A stretch of 64,000 bases of DNA, taken from assembly GCF_900091455.1 (NCBI RefSeq), contig NZ_LT607412.1, positions 6,510,001 to 6,574,000 of the forward strand. The letters are read 5' to 3'. The notes under the pieces were generated by a model. That model did not search any database. It saw nothing but the letters and a program-made list of their open reading frames with translations, and was not told the DNA's origin. Numbering within the stretch: position 1 is the stretch's first letter; every line of letters starts with the position of its first letter. Positions 7,919 through 17,777 of this stretch are shown here, piece by piece. Source of the DNA: Micromonospora coriariae. Lineage in GTDB: Bacteria > Actinomycetota > Actinomycetes > Mycobacteriales > Micromonosporaceae. The position numbers and the translations under genes were made by a program.

Positions 7919-8608
7919 GTGGACGGGTTCGGTGAGTTGTCGACGGCGCTGGTGGCGGACGCGTGCGTGCGGCTGGGGGTGCCGGTGCGGGTGGCGCCAC
8001 CGGGCATCCGGCCGGTCGTGTCCGGTCAGCGGGTGGCGGGGCGGGTGCTTCCGGCACGGCACTACGGCAGTGTGGACGTGTTCCTGGAGGCGTTCGAGCG
8101 GGCCGAGCCGGGCGACGTGCTGGTGATCGACAACGGCGGGCGGTCGGACGAGGCCTGCGTGGGCGACCTCGCGGTGCTGGAGGCGGGCGCGGCCGGGGTG
8201 TCCGGTGTGGTGATCTGGGGGCTGCACCGGGACACGGCGGAGCTGATCGAGATCGGGCTGCCGGTGTTCAGCTACGGCAGCTGCCCGCCCGGACCGTCCC
8301 GCCTGGAGGACCGGGAGCCGGCGGCGTTGGCCAGTGCCCGGTTCGGCGGATACGAGGTGGGCCGGGACGACCTGGTGTTCGGCGACGACGACGGGGTGCT
8401 GTTCGTGCCCGCCGACCGGGGCGGGGAGGTGCTGGCCACGGCCGCGGAGATCCGGCGGGTAGAGCGGCAGCAGGCCGCCCGGATCCGGGCCGGGGACACA
8501 CTGCGGCGGCAGACCGGATTCGCCGACTACCTGGGGCGGCGCGAGGCCGACCCGAGCTACACCTTCCGCCGGCACCTGCGACGGATCGGCGGCGCCATCG
8601 AGGAGTGA
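7919..8608 (+). CDS. RraA-like protein
   Basis: A protein of about 229 residues in the RraA/demethylmenaquinone methyltransferase-like family, which includes RNase E regulators and HMG/oxaloacetate aldolases. The core VIDNGGRSDEACVGDLAVLE and VIWGLHRDTAEL resembles the conserved glycine-rich loop and the RD pair that binds the carboxylate in aldolase members. The true reaction is not clear. The GTG at 7919 has AGGGGG (7907-7912) at good spacing; a GTG at 7901 in the same frame is the alternative. Confidence 0.75.
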   Translation: MDGFGELSTALVADACVRLGVPVRVAPPGIRPVVSGQRVAGRVLPARHYGSVDVFLEAFERAEPGDVLVIDNGGRSDEACVGDLAVLEAGAAGVSGVVIWGLHRDTAELIEIGLPVFSYGSCPPGPSRLEDREPAALASARFGGYEVGRDDLVFGDDDGVLFVPADRGGEVLATAAEIRRVERQQAARIRAGDTLRRQTGFADYLGRREADPSYTFRRHLRRIGGAIEE

Positions 8609-8718
8609 CGTGGGGTGCAGAACCTCTAGCGCGCGGGCGAGTCTTGGCAATATCCTCCGGGGAACGTGCGGCCACTGGAGCTACTTTTCATTCACCGCCG
8701 GCCGCAGGAGGAGAGAAC

Positions 8719-9849
8719 ATGCACGTCGACCCTTCCGAAGTGGACCGCCGGACGCTGCTGCGTGCCGGTCTCGGCGCGGCCACGGTCGCCGTGGTCGGGA
8801 GCGAGCTCGCCTTCCCGGGCGCCGCGCAGGCCGCCCCCGGCGGCGACCTGGACTGGATCATCAGTTGTGACGAGTGGGCGGCACGGCCGCCGAAGGACCC
8901 GCTGTCGGTCAGCGCCATCGCCACCAACAAGATCATCGTGCACCACATGGCGTTCCCGAACGTCACCGACTACTCCCAGGAGCAGGCGGTCAAGCTGGCC
9001 CACGACTGCCAGGACCTGCACATGGACGGCAACGGCTGGTCCGACACCGGCCAGCACTTCACTGTGAGTCGGGGCGGCTACGTGCTGGAGGGTCGGCGGG
9101 GCAGCCTGGAGCGCCTCGAGGCCGGCGACCGGCAGATGATCTCGGCGCACTGCCCGGGCGAGAACGGCCGGGCCATCGGGATCGAGAACGAGGGCACCTA
9201 CGTCACCGAGACCCCGCCGAAGGCGCTGACCGACTCGCTGGTCAAGCTCTGCGTCGCCGTCTGCCGGCAGTACGGGCTGCACGCGCACGACATCTTCGGC
9301 CACTGGGACTTCCGCACCACGCAGTGCCCCGGCGCCGCCTTCTACCGCGAGTTCCCGGCGCTGCGCCGGCGGGTGTTCGCCGCCCTCGGCACCGACCTGG
9401 CCGACGTTCCGGCACGCCGGTGGCCGGACCTGTGGCGCTTCGTCAACTCCCCGTCGGTCCGGGTGGTGCAGTACCTGCTCGCCTTCCGCGGCTACCCGGT
9501 GACGGTCAGCGGCACGTTCGACGCCGCGACCGTGACCGCCGTGCAGGACTGGCAGGCACGCAACGGCATACCGGTGGACGTGGACGCCACCCTCACCACG
9601 CCGACCTGGGAGACCCTGGCGCCCGAGTTGGACCAGCACGCCAGCGGCCTGCCGGTGACCGCGGTGCAGGAGATCCTCGCCACCAAGGGGTACGCCGTCA
9701 CAGTCACCGGGGCGTACGACCACGCCACCCGTGCGGCCGTGCAGGACCTGCAGGAGCTGCACGGGCTGCCCCGCAACGGCAAGCTCAGCACGAGCACGTG
9801 GTGCGCGATCGTCGGCGGAAACGTCCGCCAGTCGTTCCGGCACCGCTGA
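8719..9849 (+). CDS. Tat-exported N-acetylmuramoyl-L-alanine amidase (PGRP type) with two peptidoglycan-binding repeats
   Basis: A 376-residue secreted cell-wall hydrolase that should cut the bond between muramic acid and the stem peptide. It starts with a twin-arginine signal (DRRTLLRAGLGAAT, cleavage near AQAAP, residue 36). The amidase_2/PGRP domain follows, with zinc-ligand regions IIVHHMAF and FGHWDFRTTQCPG. Two tandem peptidoglycan-binding repeats occupy about residues 235-360. AGGAGGAGAG at 8706-8715 fixes the start. The gene stands alone and ends at a strong hairpin. Confidence 0.9.
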   Translation: MHVDPSEVDRRTLLRAGLGAATVAVVGSELAFPGAAQAAPGGDLDWIISCDEWAARPPKDPLSVSAIATNKIIVHHMAFPNVTDYSQEQAVKLAHDCQDLHMDGNGWSDTGQHFTVSRGGYVLEGRRGSLERLEAGDRQMISAHCPGENGRAIGIENEGTYVTETPPKALTDSLVKLCVAVCRQYGLHAHDIFGHWDFRTTQCPGAAFYREFPALRRRVFAALGTDLADVPARRWPDLWRFVNSPSVRVVQYLLAFRGYPVTVSGTFDAATVTAVQDWQARNGIPVDVDATLTTPTWETLAPELDQHASGLPVTAVQEILATKGYAVTVTGAYDHATRAAVQDLQELHGLPRNGKLSTSTWCAIVGGNVRQSFRHR

Positions 9850-9864
9850 TCCTCCGGAGCGCCA

Positions 9865-9896
9865 GCGGCGGCACGGGCTCGCACCCGTGCCGCCGC
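9865..9896 (+). terminator. Hairpin terminator after the amidase gene
   Basis: GCGGCGGCACGGG (9865-9877) pairs perfectly with CCCGTGCCGCCGC (9884-9896) around a six-base loop, 15 bases after the amidase stop codon. Confidence 0.7.
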
Positions 9897-9992
9897 CGGG
9901 CCCGGCGACCAGCGCGAACGCGGGCGCGCCTCGTTGGTCGCCCTCCCGGGGTCTGCGACGATGACGCTGACCAGAACCCAGGAGGGTGCGCT

Positions 9993-10406
9993 GTGCAGAC
10001 GCGACTCAACCCGTACCTCAACTTCCCGGGCACGGCCCGGGCGGCGATGGAGTTCTACCACCGCGTGTTCGGCGGCGAGCTGACGATGAACACCTTCGGC
10101 GAGTTCGGCAGCACCGAGCCGGGCCTGACCGACCAGATCATGCACGCGCGGCTGGAGTCCCCCAACGGGTTCACCCTGATGGCGTCGGACACCGCGCCCG
10201 GGATGAACCATGTGCCCGGCACCAACATCGCGATCAGCCTCAGCGGCGACAACGCCGACGAGCTGCGCGGCTACTGGGCGCAGCTCTCCGAAAGCGGATC
10301 GGTGACCGTCCCGCTGGAGAAGCAGATGTGGGGCGACGAGTACGGCCAGTGCGTCGACCCGTACGGCATCGACTGGATGGTCAACATCACCCAACCCCGG
10401 ACCTGA
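9993..10406 (+). CDS. PhnB-like VOC family protein
   Basis: A 137-residue VOC protein of the PhnB/3-demethylubiquinone-like subgroup, recognised by PYLNFPGTARAAMEFYHRVF, MASDTAPGM and the ending CVDPYGIDWMVNI. Proteins of this subgroup are common in actinomycetes and mostly uncharacterised. GGAGGG at 9981-9986 supports the GTG at 9993. The gene lies about 60 bases before the glutamate synthase-like gene on the same strand. Confidence 0.85.
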   Translation: MQTRLNPYLNFPGTARAAMEFYHRVFGGELTMNTFGEFGSTEPGLTDQIMHARLESPNGFTLMASDTAPGMNHVPGTNIAISLSGDNADELRGYWAQLSESGSVTVPLEKQMWGDEYGQCVDPYGIDWMVNITQPRT

Positions 10407-10467
10407 CCAGCGCAGCGTCGCCGGTCAGCCGGTTTGGCCGACGGCGCGGGCGGAAAGAGTGCCGGGC

Positions 10468-12042
10468 ATGAGATGGGCCCGTCGAGCCGTACCCGCCGTC
10501 GCCGCCGCCGTCGCCGCGCTCGCCGCGCGGGACCTGATCCAGCGCGACCACGCGCTGCTGCGCAACTTCCCGGTGCTCGGGCGCGCCCGATATCTGCTGG
10601 AGGCGGTCGGGCCGGAGCTTCGGCAGTACATCGTGGCCGGCAACAACGAGGAGCGGCCGTTCACCCGGGACCAGCGCCGCTGGGTGTACGCGTCGGCGAA
10701 GCAGCAGAACAACTACTTCGGCTTCGGCACGGACAACGACATCGAGTACACCCCCGGCTATCCGATCATCAAGCACCGTACCTTCGGCCGGGCCGTGCCG
10801 CCGTCGACGCCGACCGCCGGGCACGACGTGCGACTGCCCTGCGCCAAGGTGCTCGGTGCGGCCCGGGGTCGGGCCCGCGCGTTCCGACCGGAGTCGGTGG
10901 TCAACGTCTCTGGGATGAGCTTCGGCTCGCTCTCCGGCAACGCCGTCGCGGCCCTGAACAGGGGTGCCGCGCTCGCCGGCTGCCTGCAGAACACCGGCGA
11001 GGGTGGCCTGTCGCCGTACCACCGCAACGGTGGTGAGCTGGTCTTCCAGCTCGGTACGGCGTACTTCGGCTGCCGCGACGAGCACGGCCGGTTCAGCCTG
11101 GACCGGCTGAAGGACCTGGTCGCCAGGGCGCCGGTGAAGGCGCTGGAGATCAAGCTGAGCCAGGGCGCCAAACCCAGCCTCGGCGGGTTGCTGCCCGGCG
11201 CGAAGGTGTCCGCCGAGATCGCAACCATCCGGGGCATCCCGGCCGGTCAGGACTGCGTCAGCCCCTCTCGGCACGCCGAGTTCTCCGACTGCGACAGCCT
11301 GCTCGACTGGGTGGAGCTGCTGGCCGCCGAGACCGGCCTGCCGGTCGGCATCAAGTCGGCGGTCGGCGATCTGGGCTTCTGGCAGGAGCTGGCCACCCTG
11401 ATGCGGGACACCGGCCGGGGTGTCGACTTCGTGACGATCGACGGCGGCGAGGGCGGCACCGGCGCCGCGCCGCTGATCTTCACGGACTCGGTGTCGCTCC
11501 CGTTCCAGCAGGGCTTCTCCCGGGTGTACAAGGTCTTCGCCCAGCACGACCTGCACGAACAGGTGGTCTTCGTGGGCGGCGGCAAACTCGGCCTGCCGGA
11601 CAACGCCATCGTGGCCTTCGCGCTCGGCTGCGACCTGGTAAACGTCGGTCGGGAGGCGATGCTGTCTGTAGGCTGCATCCAGGCGCAGAAGTGCCACACC
11701 GACACCTGCCCCACCGGCGTGGCGACCCAGAACGCCTGGCTGGCCCGGGGACTGGACCCGACGGTGAAGTCGGTGCGCGCGGCCAACTACCTGCGGACGC
11801 TGCGCCGCGACCTGGTGAAGGTCGCCGAGGCGTGCGGCGTGGAGCACCCCGGCCTGATCGGCACCGACGCGGTGGAGATCCTGGACGGCCGCACCGGCTC
11901 CACTGCCCTGCACGAGGTGTACGGCTACCGGCCGGAGTGGGGCCTGCCCTCGCCGGCCGACCGGGCGGAGATCGTCCGGCTGATGGCACCCGAGGCGCCG
12001 CAGGGCGGCAGTGCGACGCCCTCCCCCACCGCCGTCGGCTGA
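10468..12042 (+). CDS. FMN-binding glutamate synthase family protein
   Basis: A 524-residue protein matching the synthase (alpha/beta barrel) domain of glutamate synthase, standing alone without the amidotransferase domain. A hydrophobic N-terminal segment (about residues 7-22) suggests a membrane anchor. Barrel features include VNVSGMSFGSLSG, QNTGEGGLSPYH, the FMN/Fe-S region IDGGEGGTGAAPL and a cysteine-rich patch CIQAQKCHTDTCPTGVA that would hold the 3Fe-4S cluster. The physiological reaction of such single-domain members is unclear. GGAAAGAG precedes the ATG at 10468; a GTG nine bases earlier is possible. Confidence 0.85.
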   Translation: MRWARRAVPAVAAAVAALAARDLIQRDHALLRNFPVLGRARYLLEAVGPELRQYIVAGNNEERPFTRDQRRWVYASAKQQNNYFGFGTDNDIEYTPGYPIIKHRTFGRAVPPSTPTAGHDVRLPCAKVLGAARGRARAFRPESVVNVSGMSFGSLSGNAVAALNRGAALAGCLQNTGEGGLSPYHRNGGELVFQLGTAYFGCRDEHGRFSLDRLKDLVARAPVKALEIKLSQGAKPSLGGLLPGAKVSAEIATIRGIPAGQDCVSPSRHAEFSDCDSLLDWVELLAAETGLPVGIKSAVGDLGFWQELATLMRDTGRGVDFVTIDGGEGGTGAAPLIFTDSVSLPFQQGFSRVYKVFAQHDLHEQVVFVGGGKLGLPDNAIVAFALGCDLVNVGREAMLSVGCIQAQKCHTDTCPTGVATQNAWLARGLDPTVKSVRAANYLRTLRRDLVKVAEACGVEHPGLIGTDAVEILDGRTGSTALHEVYGYRPEWGLPSPADRAEIVRLMAPEAPQGGSATPSPTAVG

Positions 12043-12086
12043 CCGGCGCTCGCCGATAACCCGTGGAGCCGGACGCCGGGGCCCCG

Positions 12087-12092
12087 TATCGT
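12087..12092 (+). promoter_or_regulatory. -10 element TATCGT for a leaderless acetyltransferase transcript
   Basis: TATCGT ends six bases before the GTG at 12099, the spacing expected for a leaderless start. It argues for 12099 over the more distant in-frame GTG at 12063. Confidence 0.5.
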
Positions 12093-12098
12093 GGCGCG

Positions 12099-12617
12099 GT
12101 GCTGATCAGACGCGAGACGCCCGCCGATGTCGACGCCATCCGCGCGGTGCACGCCGCCGCGTTCACCGCGCCGGACGGTGGCGTACCGGTCGAGGCGACG
12201 CTTGTCGACGCGTTGCGCGCCGACGAGGGCTGGCTGCCCGCGTACTCAGTGGTGGCGACCGCCCCGGACGGGCAGGTGGTGGGGCACGTGGTGGCCACCC
12301 GCGCCCGGGTGGCCGGCCAACCGGTCGCGCTCGGCATCGGGCCGCTCGGCGTGCTTCCCGACTGGCAGCGACGCGGGGTCGGCTCGGCGCTGATGCACGC
12401 GGTGCTCGGCGCGGCCGACGCCCGGGACGAGCCGCTTGTGGTGCTGCTCGGCCACCCCGACTACTACCCGCGATTCGGGTTCCGACCGGCCGTCGAGCTG
12501 GGCGTCACTCCGCCGCAGCCGTGGGGCCCGCAGTACTTCCAGGCCCGCCCGTTGAGCGCCTGGCGGGAGTCGATCCGGGGCGAGTTCCGGTACGCCGCCC
12601 CGTTCGACGAGCTGTGA
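12099..12617 (+). CDS. GNAT family N-acetyltransferase
   Basis: A 172-residue acetyltransferase of the YhbS-like group. The acetyl-CoA loop is seen as LGVLPDWQRRGVGSALM, followed by HPDYYPRFGF, the typical beta-bulge and helix of this subgroup. The substrate is unknown. The start is set at 12099 because it directly follows a leaderless -10. Its stop codon overlaps the start of the next acetyltransferase by four bases (GTGA), so the two are translationally coupled. Confidence 0.85.
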   Translation: MLIRRETPADVDAIRAVHAAAFTAPDGGVPVEATLVDALRADEGWLPAYSVVATAPDGQVVGHVVATRARVAGQPVALGIGPLGVLPDWQRRGVGSALMHAVLGAADARDEPLVVLLGHPDYYPRFGFRPAVELGVTPPQPWGPQYFQARPLSAWRESIRGEFRYAAPFDEL

Positions 12618-13126
12618 CGCCACCGCGGATCCGGCGGCGCCGGGCCACCGACCTCGACGGATGCGTGGCGGCGCTCGCCCTCGTCCACCGGGCCGACCGG
12701 TACCCGCTGAACTGGCCCGCCGACCCACACCAGTGGCTACGCGAGCCCCGTCCGGCGCGCGCGTGGGTCGCCGTGGACGCCGACTCGGCGATCGTCGGGC
12801 ACGTGGCGGTGCACCGGCTGCCCGACCCGCCGGACGGGTCGCTCGCCCGGCCGACCGCCGAGGTGGCTCGCCTCTTCGTGGTGCCGGCCGCCCGCGGAAC
12901 CGGGCTCGGCGGTGCCCTGCTGAACCGGGCCCGGCGGTGGGCGAGCGAGCGCGGGATCGACCTGGTGCTCGAGGTGGCAGGCAGCGACACCGCGGCCGCC
13001 GCGCTCTACGAGCGCACCGGGTGGCGGTGCACCGGCACCAGCACGGCGCAGTGGACCGCCCCCGACGGTGGCGCGGTGTCGCTGCACCGGTACACCCTGC
13101 GCACCGATGCCGCACCGGGGTACTAG
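12614..13126 (+). CDS. GNAT family N-acetyltransferase, coupled to the previous gene
   Basis: A 170-residue acetyltransferase with the acetyl-CoA binding motif VVPAARGTGLGGALL and the ending AAALYERTGWRCTGT, both standard for the family. The GTG at 12614 lies inside the stop codon of the previous gene, so expression is likely linked. The two proteins are different GNAT subgroups and not tandem duplicates. The acceptor substrate is unknown. Confidence 0.85.
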   Translation: MTPPRIRRRRATDLDGCVAALALVHRADRYPLNWPADPHQWLREPRPARAWVAVDADSAIVGHVAVHRLPDPPDGSLARPTAEVARLFVVPAARGTGLGGALLNRARRWASERGIDLVLEVAGSDTAAAALYERTGWRCTGTSTAQWTAPDGGAVSLHRYTLRTDAAPGY

Positions 13127-13178
13127 ACACCGCCTGGGCGCGTTCCCCCAGCTCACTGCAGTGATCGCGGACGCCATG

Positions 13179-13192
13179 CGAACATATGTACG
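13179..13192 (+). promoter_or_regulatory. LexA-like SOS box overlapping the dinB start
   Basis: CGAACATATGTACG resembles the actinobacterial LexA site CGAAC-N4-GTTCG, with one mismatch in the right half (GTACG). It overlaps the ATG at 13186 and the GTG at 13192 of the DNA polymerase IV gene. Damage-inducible control of dinB would make sense. Confidence 0.45.
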
Positions 13193-14379
13193 TGTCGCCC
13201 GGCGCCAGCATCCTGCACGCCGACCTGGACGCCTTCTACGCGTCGGTCGAGCAGCGCGACGACCCGCGCCTACGGGGGCGGCCGGTGATCGTCGGCGGCG
13301 GCGTGGTGCTGGCGGCCAGCTACGAGGCGAAGGCGCGGGGCGTACGCAGCGCGATGGGTGGTCAGCAGGCGCGCCGGCTCTGCCCGGACGCGATCGTCGT
13401 ACCGCCCCGGATGTCGGCGTACACGGCCGCCAGCCGGGCGGTGTTCGAGATCTTCCGGCAGACCACGCCGCTGGTCGAGGGGCTCTCCATCGACGAGGCG
13501 TTCCTGGACGTGAGCGGTCTGCGCCGGCTGGCCGGGTCGCCGGCCGACATCGCCGCGCGGCTGCGCCGGGAGGTCCGGGATCGTGTCCACCTGCCGATCA
13601 CCGTGGGCGTGGCCCGGACGAAGTTCCTGGCGAAGGTGGCCAGCGGGGTGGCGAAGCCGGACGGGTTGCTGGTCGTCGCGCCCGACGCCGAGCTGGCGTT
13701 CCTGCACCCGCTGCCGGTGGAGCGGCTCTGGGGCGTCGGCCCGATCACCGCCGCGAAGCTGCGGGAACGGCGGATCCGCACCGTCGGCGAGGTGTCCCGC
13801 CTCGGCGAGGCGGCCCTGGTGTCACTGCTCGGCGCCGGCGCCGGTCGACACCTGCACGCCCTGGCGCACAACCACGACCCCCGTGCCGTGCAGGTCGGCC
13901 GCCGGCGCGGCTCAATGGGCGCGCAGCACGCGCTGAGCCGTACGCCACACGCGCCGGCGGAACTGGACGCCGTCCTGGCCGGCCTGGTCGACCGGGTCAC
14001 CCGACGGATGCGGGCGGCCGGCCGGTCCGGGCGCACGGTGATGCTGCGGCTCCGCTTCGGCGACTACACCCGGGCCACCCGCTCACACACCGTCCGCAAG
14101 GCGACCGCGGACACCACGCCGCTGCTCGCCGCCGCGCGGGCGCTGCTGCGGGCCGCCCTGCCCGAGATCGACAGGCGGGGCGTCACGCTGATCGGCGTCT
14201 CGGTCGGCAACCTGGACGACAACCCGGTCCAGCCGGAGCTGCCGTTCCACCACGATCCGGGCGTCGAGCTGGACGCCGCGGTGGACGCGGTCCGCGACCG
14301 GTTCGGATCGGCGGCACTCACCCGCGCGGCGCTGCTCGGCCGGGACCCGGGCTTCGAGATGCCGCTGCTGCCGGACTGA
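13186..14379 (+). CDS. dinB: DNA polymerase IV (Y-family translesion polymerase)
   Basis: A 397-residue Y-family polymerase that copies past damaged bases. Catalytic acidic residues are visible in HADLDAFYASVEQ near the N-terminus and SIDEAFLDVSG near residue 105. The thumb helix-hairpin-helix region LWGVGPITAAKL is near residue 185, and a little-finger domain follows. The C-terminus has no obvious beta-clamp motif other than the QPELPF string near residue 350, which resembles a clamp-binding QxxLxF. Either the ATG at 13186 or the GTG at 13192 could be the start. A LexA-like box covers this position. Confidence 0.92.
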   Translation: MYVSPGASILHADLDAFYASVEQRDDPRLRGRPVIVGGGVVLAASYEAKARGVRSAMGGQQARRLCPDAIVVPPRMSAYTAASRAVFEIFRQTTPLVEGLSIDEAFLDVSGLRRLAGSPADIAARLRREVRDRVHLPITVGVARTKFLAKVASGVAKPDGLLVVAPDAELAFLHPLPVERLWGVGPITAAKLRERRIRTVGEVSRLGEAALVSLLGAGAGRHLHALAHNHDPRAVQVGRRRGSMGAQHALSRTPHAPAELDAVLAGLVDRVTRRMRAAGRSGRTVMLRLRFGDYTRATRSHTVRKATADTTPLLAAARALLRAALPEIDRRGVTLIGVSVGNLDDNPVQPELPFHHDPGVELDAAVDAVRDRFGSAALTRAALLGRDPGFEMPLLPD

Positions 14380-14481
14380 CCGCACCCGGTGGCCGCGGGC
14401 GGACATCACACGCGCTGGAGGGTTTAGCGACGGCCACAGCGGTCAACGTAGTAAAGATCAGCCTTACCAGGGGGGACCACC

Positions 14482-14829
14482 ATGTCCGACGACACCAGCA
14501 ACCGTCCGAGCCGGCGCGAGCAGCGTCCCGACGATGTGACCGACCCGCTGCTCTGGCAGCTCGCGATCGACGTGCTCAGCGCACATGAGCCGGACGAGGA
14601 CGGCGCCTGCCGCAACCTGCTCTGCGCCGGCCAGCCGTGGCCGTGCGCAGCCCGCAGCTCCGCTGAACAGTCGCTGCGGCTGGCCCGTGGCGCGGCCGGC
14701 ACACCGTCCACAGTCGCCGTTGAGCGGGGCGAGGACGTGACCACACCCGCCGACCGGTCCGCTGAGGGCGTTCCGGCCGCGCGCCGGACCTGGTCGGCCC
14801 GCCCCGAGGCTGCCGCGTCGGCCGCCTGA
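14482..14829 (+). CDS. Small hypothetical protein with a histidine/cysteine cluster
   Basis: A 115-residue hydrophilic protein. Residues about 35-56 contain HEPDEDGACRNLLCAGQPWP followed by a Cys, giving one His and three Cys spaced like a small metal site; similar short actinobacterial proteins share a His-...-Cys-...-WPC pattern. The remainder is low-complexity Ala/Arg/Ser. AGGGGGG lies upstream of the ATG at 14482. No function is known. It converges with the Rpf gene across a strong hairpin. Confidence 0.7.
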   Translation: MSDDTSNRPSRREQRPDDVTDPLLWQLAIDVLSAHEPDEDGACRNLLCAGQPWPCAARSSAEQSLRLARGAAGTPSTVAVERGEDVTTPADRSAEGVPAARRTWSARPEAAASAA

Positions 14830-14852
14830 CGCCCCACCCTTCTCGACACGCC

Positions 14853-14891
14853 CGCGGGCGCCCGACCGGAGTCCCCGGTCGGGCGCCCGCG
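14853..14891. terminator. Bidirectional hairpin terminator
   Basis: A perfect 17-base-pair stem (14853-14869 with 14875-14891) and a five-base loop lies between convergent genes ending at 14829 (+) and 14901 (-). Confidence 0.75.
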
Positions 14892-14900
14892 CGTCGTGTG

Positions 14901-15720
<820 letters not shown>

Positions 15721-15867
15721 CGGTGTCCGCATTGGCGAACCCGACCGACGTTAGGCACGGCCGGTGACGGTCGCCCACCCCCTGTGAACTTCTTCACCGG
15801 GGCACACGGGGCGGCCCGCGCAGCGGTTGCGGATGTCGCGTGACTGTGCGGTGACCACGATGGACCG

Positions 15868-17043
15868 TTACCGATCAGGTCGGTCACAACAGCCGCCGGG
15901 GGGCGCGGCACGGCGGATCCGGGCGGCCGTCATCTGCCACGCCTGCGCCTCGTCGACCAGGCAGCCGGCGAGCAGCTCGCGGCCCCGGGCGAGGACCGCG
16001 AGGGCGTCGGGGTGGCCCGGCAGCCACTGCTCGGCGTCTCCGACGGTCAACTCGGCCCGCCGGCCGGGCAGCGGCTTCGCCCCGGGTGGCAGGCCGCCGA
16101 GCCGGTCGAGGTGCCCGGCGGAGAGGATCTGGTACCACATGGCGTCGGGGATGAGCACGTCGGCGAGCATCTCCACCCCGGGCCGCCGGGTCACCGTCTC
16201 TTCGTCGCTCGGGAGCCGCTGCGACCACTGTGGCGTGCTCACCCGACGGCTGTCCGGCGCGGCGTCCACTCCGGCCCAGACCAGCGATCCGCTGTGCGCG
16301 CGCAGCTTGTCGCGCAGCCGGTGCATCGGCCCGGCCAGGTCGGCAGGGTCGTCGCGCGGCCGCGCGACGGAGAACGCCGCCGCCGGTAACACATCGTGGT
16401 AGCCGCCGACGGTCGCGGCCACCAGCCGGTTGGTGAGGTCGCCGGCGAGCAGGGTCACCGTGATGGCGGTGGGCAGGGTGGACAATACGGCGGCAGTGGC
16501 CGGGCCGGCCGCCTCGGCGGTAAGGGGAACCTGCACGCCGAGCACGACAGCGCTCAGCTCGTCCGCGCGTCCTCGCTCGGCGTGCAACCAGTCGAGCGCC
16601 ACGTTCAGCAGGGGCGGGGGCAGTTGGCACGGGGCGTCGCCGAACGGCGCGCCGAGTGGCCCGCGCAGGTAGGCCCGGGCGGACACGCCGAACTCCTCGA
16701 TGTCGTGGCTCGGGCCGCGCCGGGCCACCGAGACCAGAGCGTCGCGCACACCGGCATCGCGCAGTTGCCGGACCAGCAGCTCCGGTATGGCGAGGACATG
16801 CTCGGCGGGGAGCGGGCCGAGGTCGATCACGAGGAGCTGCGCGCCGGGCAGGATGATCGGTGACGAGACGACGGCCAGGCCCACCCGCTCCCCGCCGGCT
16901 CCCGTCGCTTCGAGTCGGAGCAGAGCCTGCCGGAGCGCGGCCACCGCGACGGGCACAGCGACGTCGTCCGAGCGGACTTCGATCGTCAGGCTGTGCTGCT
17001 CGCGCAGAGTTTCATCGATATCAAGCACTACGACGACGGCCAT
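15868..17043 (-). CDS. Hypothetical protein, 391 residues, no recognised domain
   Basis: I do not recognise this protein. It begins MAVVVVLDIDETLREQHSLT and has no signal peptide or clear membrane helix. It has alternating hydrophobic beta-like strands, a run LLNVALDWLHAERGR near residue 145, and a C-terminal stretch QAWQMTAARIRRAAPPGGCC. Codon use is host-like. GGGGGA precedes the ATG at 17043. Its upstream region is unusually AT-rich for this genome. The DIDET string resembles a HAD-type motif by chance only; the other HAD motifs are not evident. Confidence 0.65.
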   Translation of the reverse strand: MAVVVVLDIDETLREQHSLTIEVRSDDVAVPVAVAALRQALLRLEATGAGGERVGLAVVSSPIILPGAQLLVIDLGPLPAEHVLAIPELLVRQLRDAGVRDALVSVARRGPSHDIEEFGVSARAYLRGPLGAPFGDAPCQLPPPLLNVALDWLHAERGRADELSAVVLGVQVPLTAEAAGPATAAVLSTLPTAITVTLLAGDLTNRLVAATVGGYHDVLPAAAFSVARPRDDPADLAGPMHRLRDKLRAHSGSLVWAGVDAAPDSRRVSTPQWSQRLPSDEETVTRRPGVEMLADVLIPDAMWYQILSAGHLDRLGGLPPGAKPLPGRRAELTVGDAEQWLPGHPDALAVLARGRELLAGCLVDEAQAWQMTAARIRRAAPPGGCCDRPDR

Positions 17044-17777
17044 GTGTCCCCCAATAGTGGCGCATCCGCACGCTGCGACAGCCCATTCCTAAACTCTGCT
17101 TCGCACGTGGACCGGAGTGGAGAATGGGATATTTGCTTTTGTCTATTGACAGCGGAAGGGGCTCGTCGGGAGCATATTGCCGGCGCCATTTTCTGGAAGC
17201 CCCACCAGGTGCGGAGCGCTCCAAACTGGCCAATCTGTCTCATTAGCGCGAATGCGCGCAGCATGAAATAGCGCGGCCCGGACTCCAGATGTAACAAAAT
17301 CGAAGCGGTCAGCGCTATTCGCGAATGCCAATGACTATCGCCGCACTTTTCCCCACCCTTCGGTAACGGCCGATGCCCGCAATCGCCGTAAGGGGTGCCG
17401 GCTGCCTCGGTGATGTCACCCGCAGCCGGGCAGCGGCCCGCCGGTCCGGTGCGACGGGGGTGCGCGTCGTGGCCGGCTCGGGCGGTCCGGGGGGCGGGCA
17501 GGGGCAGTGCGTTCAGCCGAGCTGGTAGCGGCCCGCAGCGTGCGGGTGTCGGGCACACGTAGTCCACAAAGAGACGCCGGATGCGCGTGCTCCGCCGACC
17601 TCGACGCGTCGTGGACGTTGTCCGTCCGCTCCTCGGACAGCGCCGTGATCTGGTTCAGCGGCGTCGGGTGGGCTCGGCGTAGCCATCGGAGCAGTGAAGC
17701 TTCTGGATACCCGATCGACGCTGCGCGATCCAGAAAGCGACGCCGCCCACCCGACGTCAGGGTCAGTCCTCCTCCGG
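17044..17777. other. Long non-coding region, AT-rich in its left half
   Basis: About 730 bases without a convincing gene. Roughly 17050-17370 is clearly poorer in GC than the surroundings and contains the palindrome ATTCGCGAAT (17320-17329). Short frames exist but none has host-like codon use or a recognisable product. Near htpG, GTCGGGTGGGC (about 17665) and its complement GCCCACCCGAC (about 17745) enclose a smaller pair TCTGGAT/ATCCAGA. On the minus strand this could fold beyond the htpG stop as a terminator. Confidence 0.5.

Noticed and set aside
17143..17331. A 62-residue minus-strand frame in the AT-rich region
   Set aside because: It needs a TTG start without a ribosome site, has codon use unlike the host and matches nothing I recognise.
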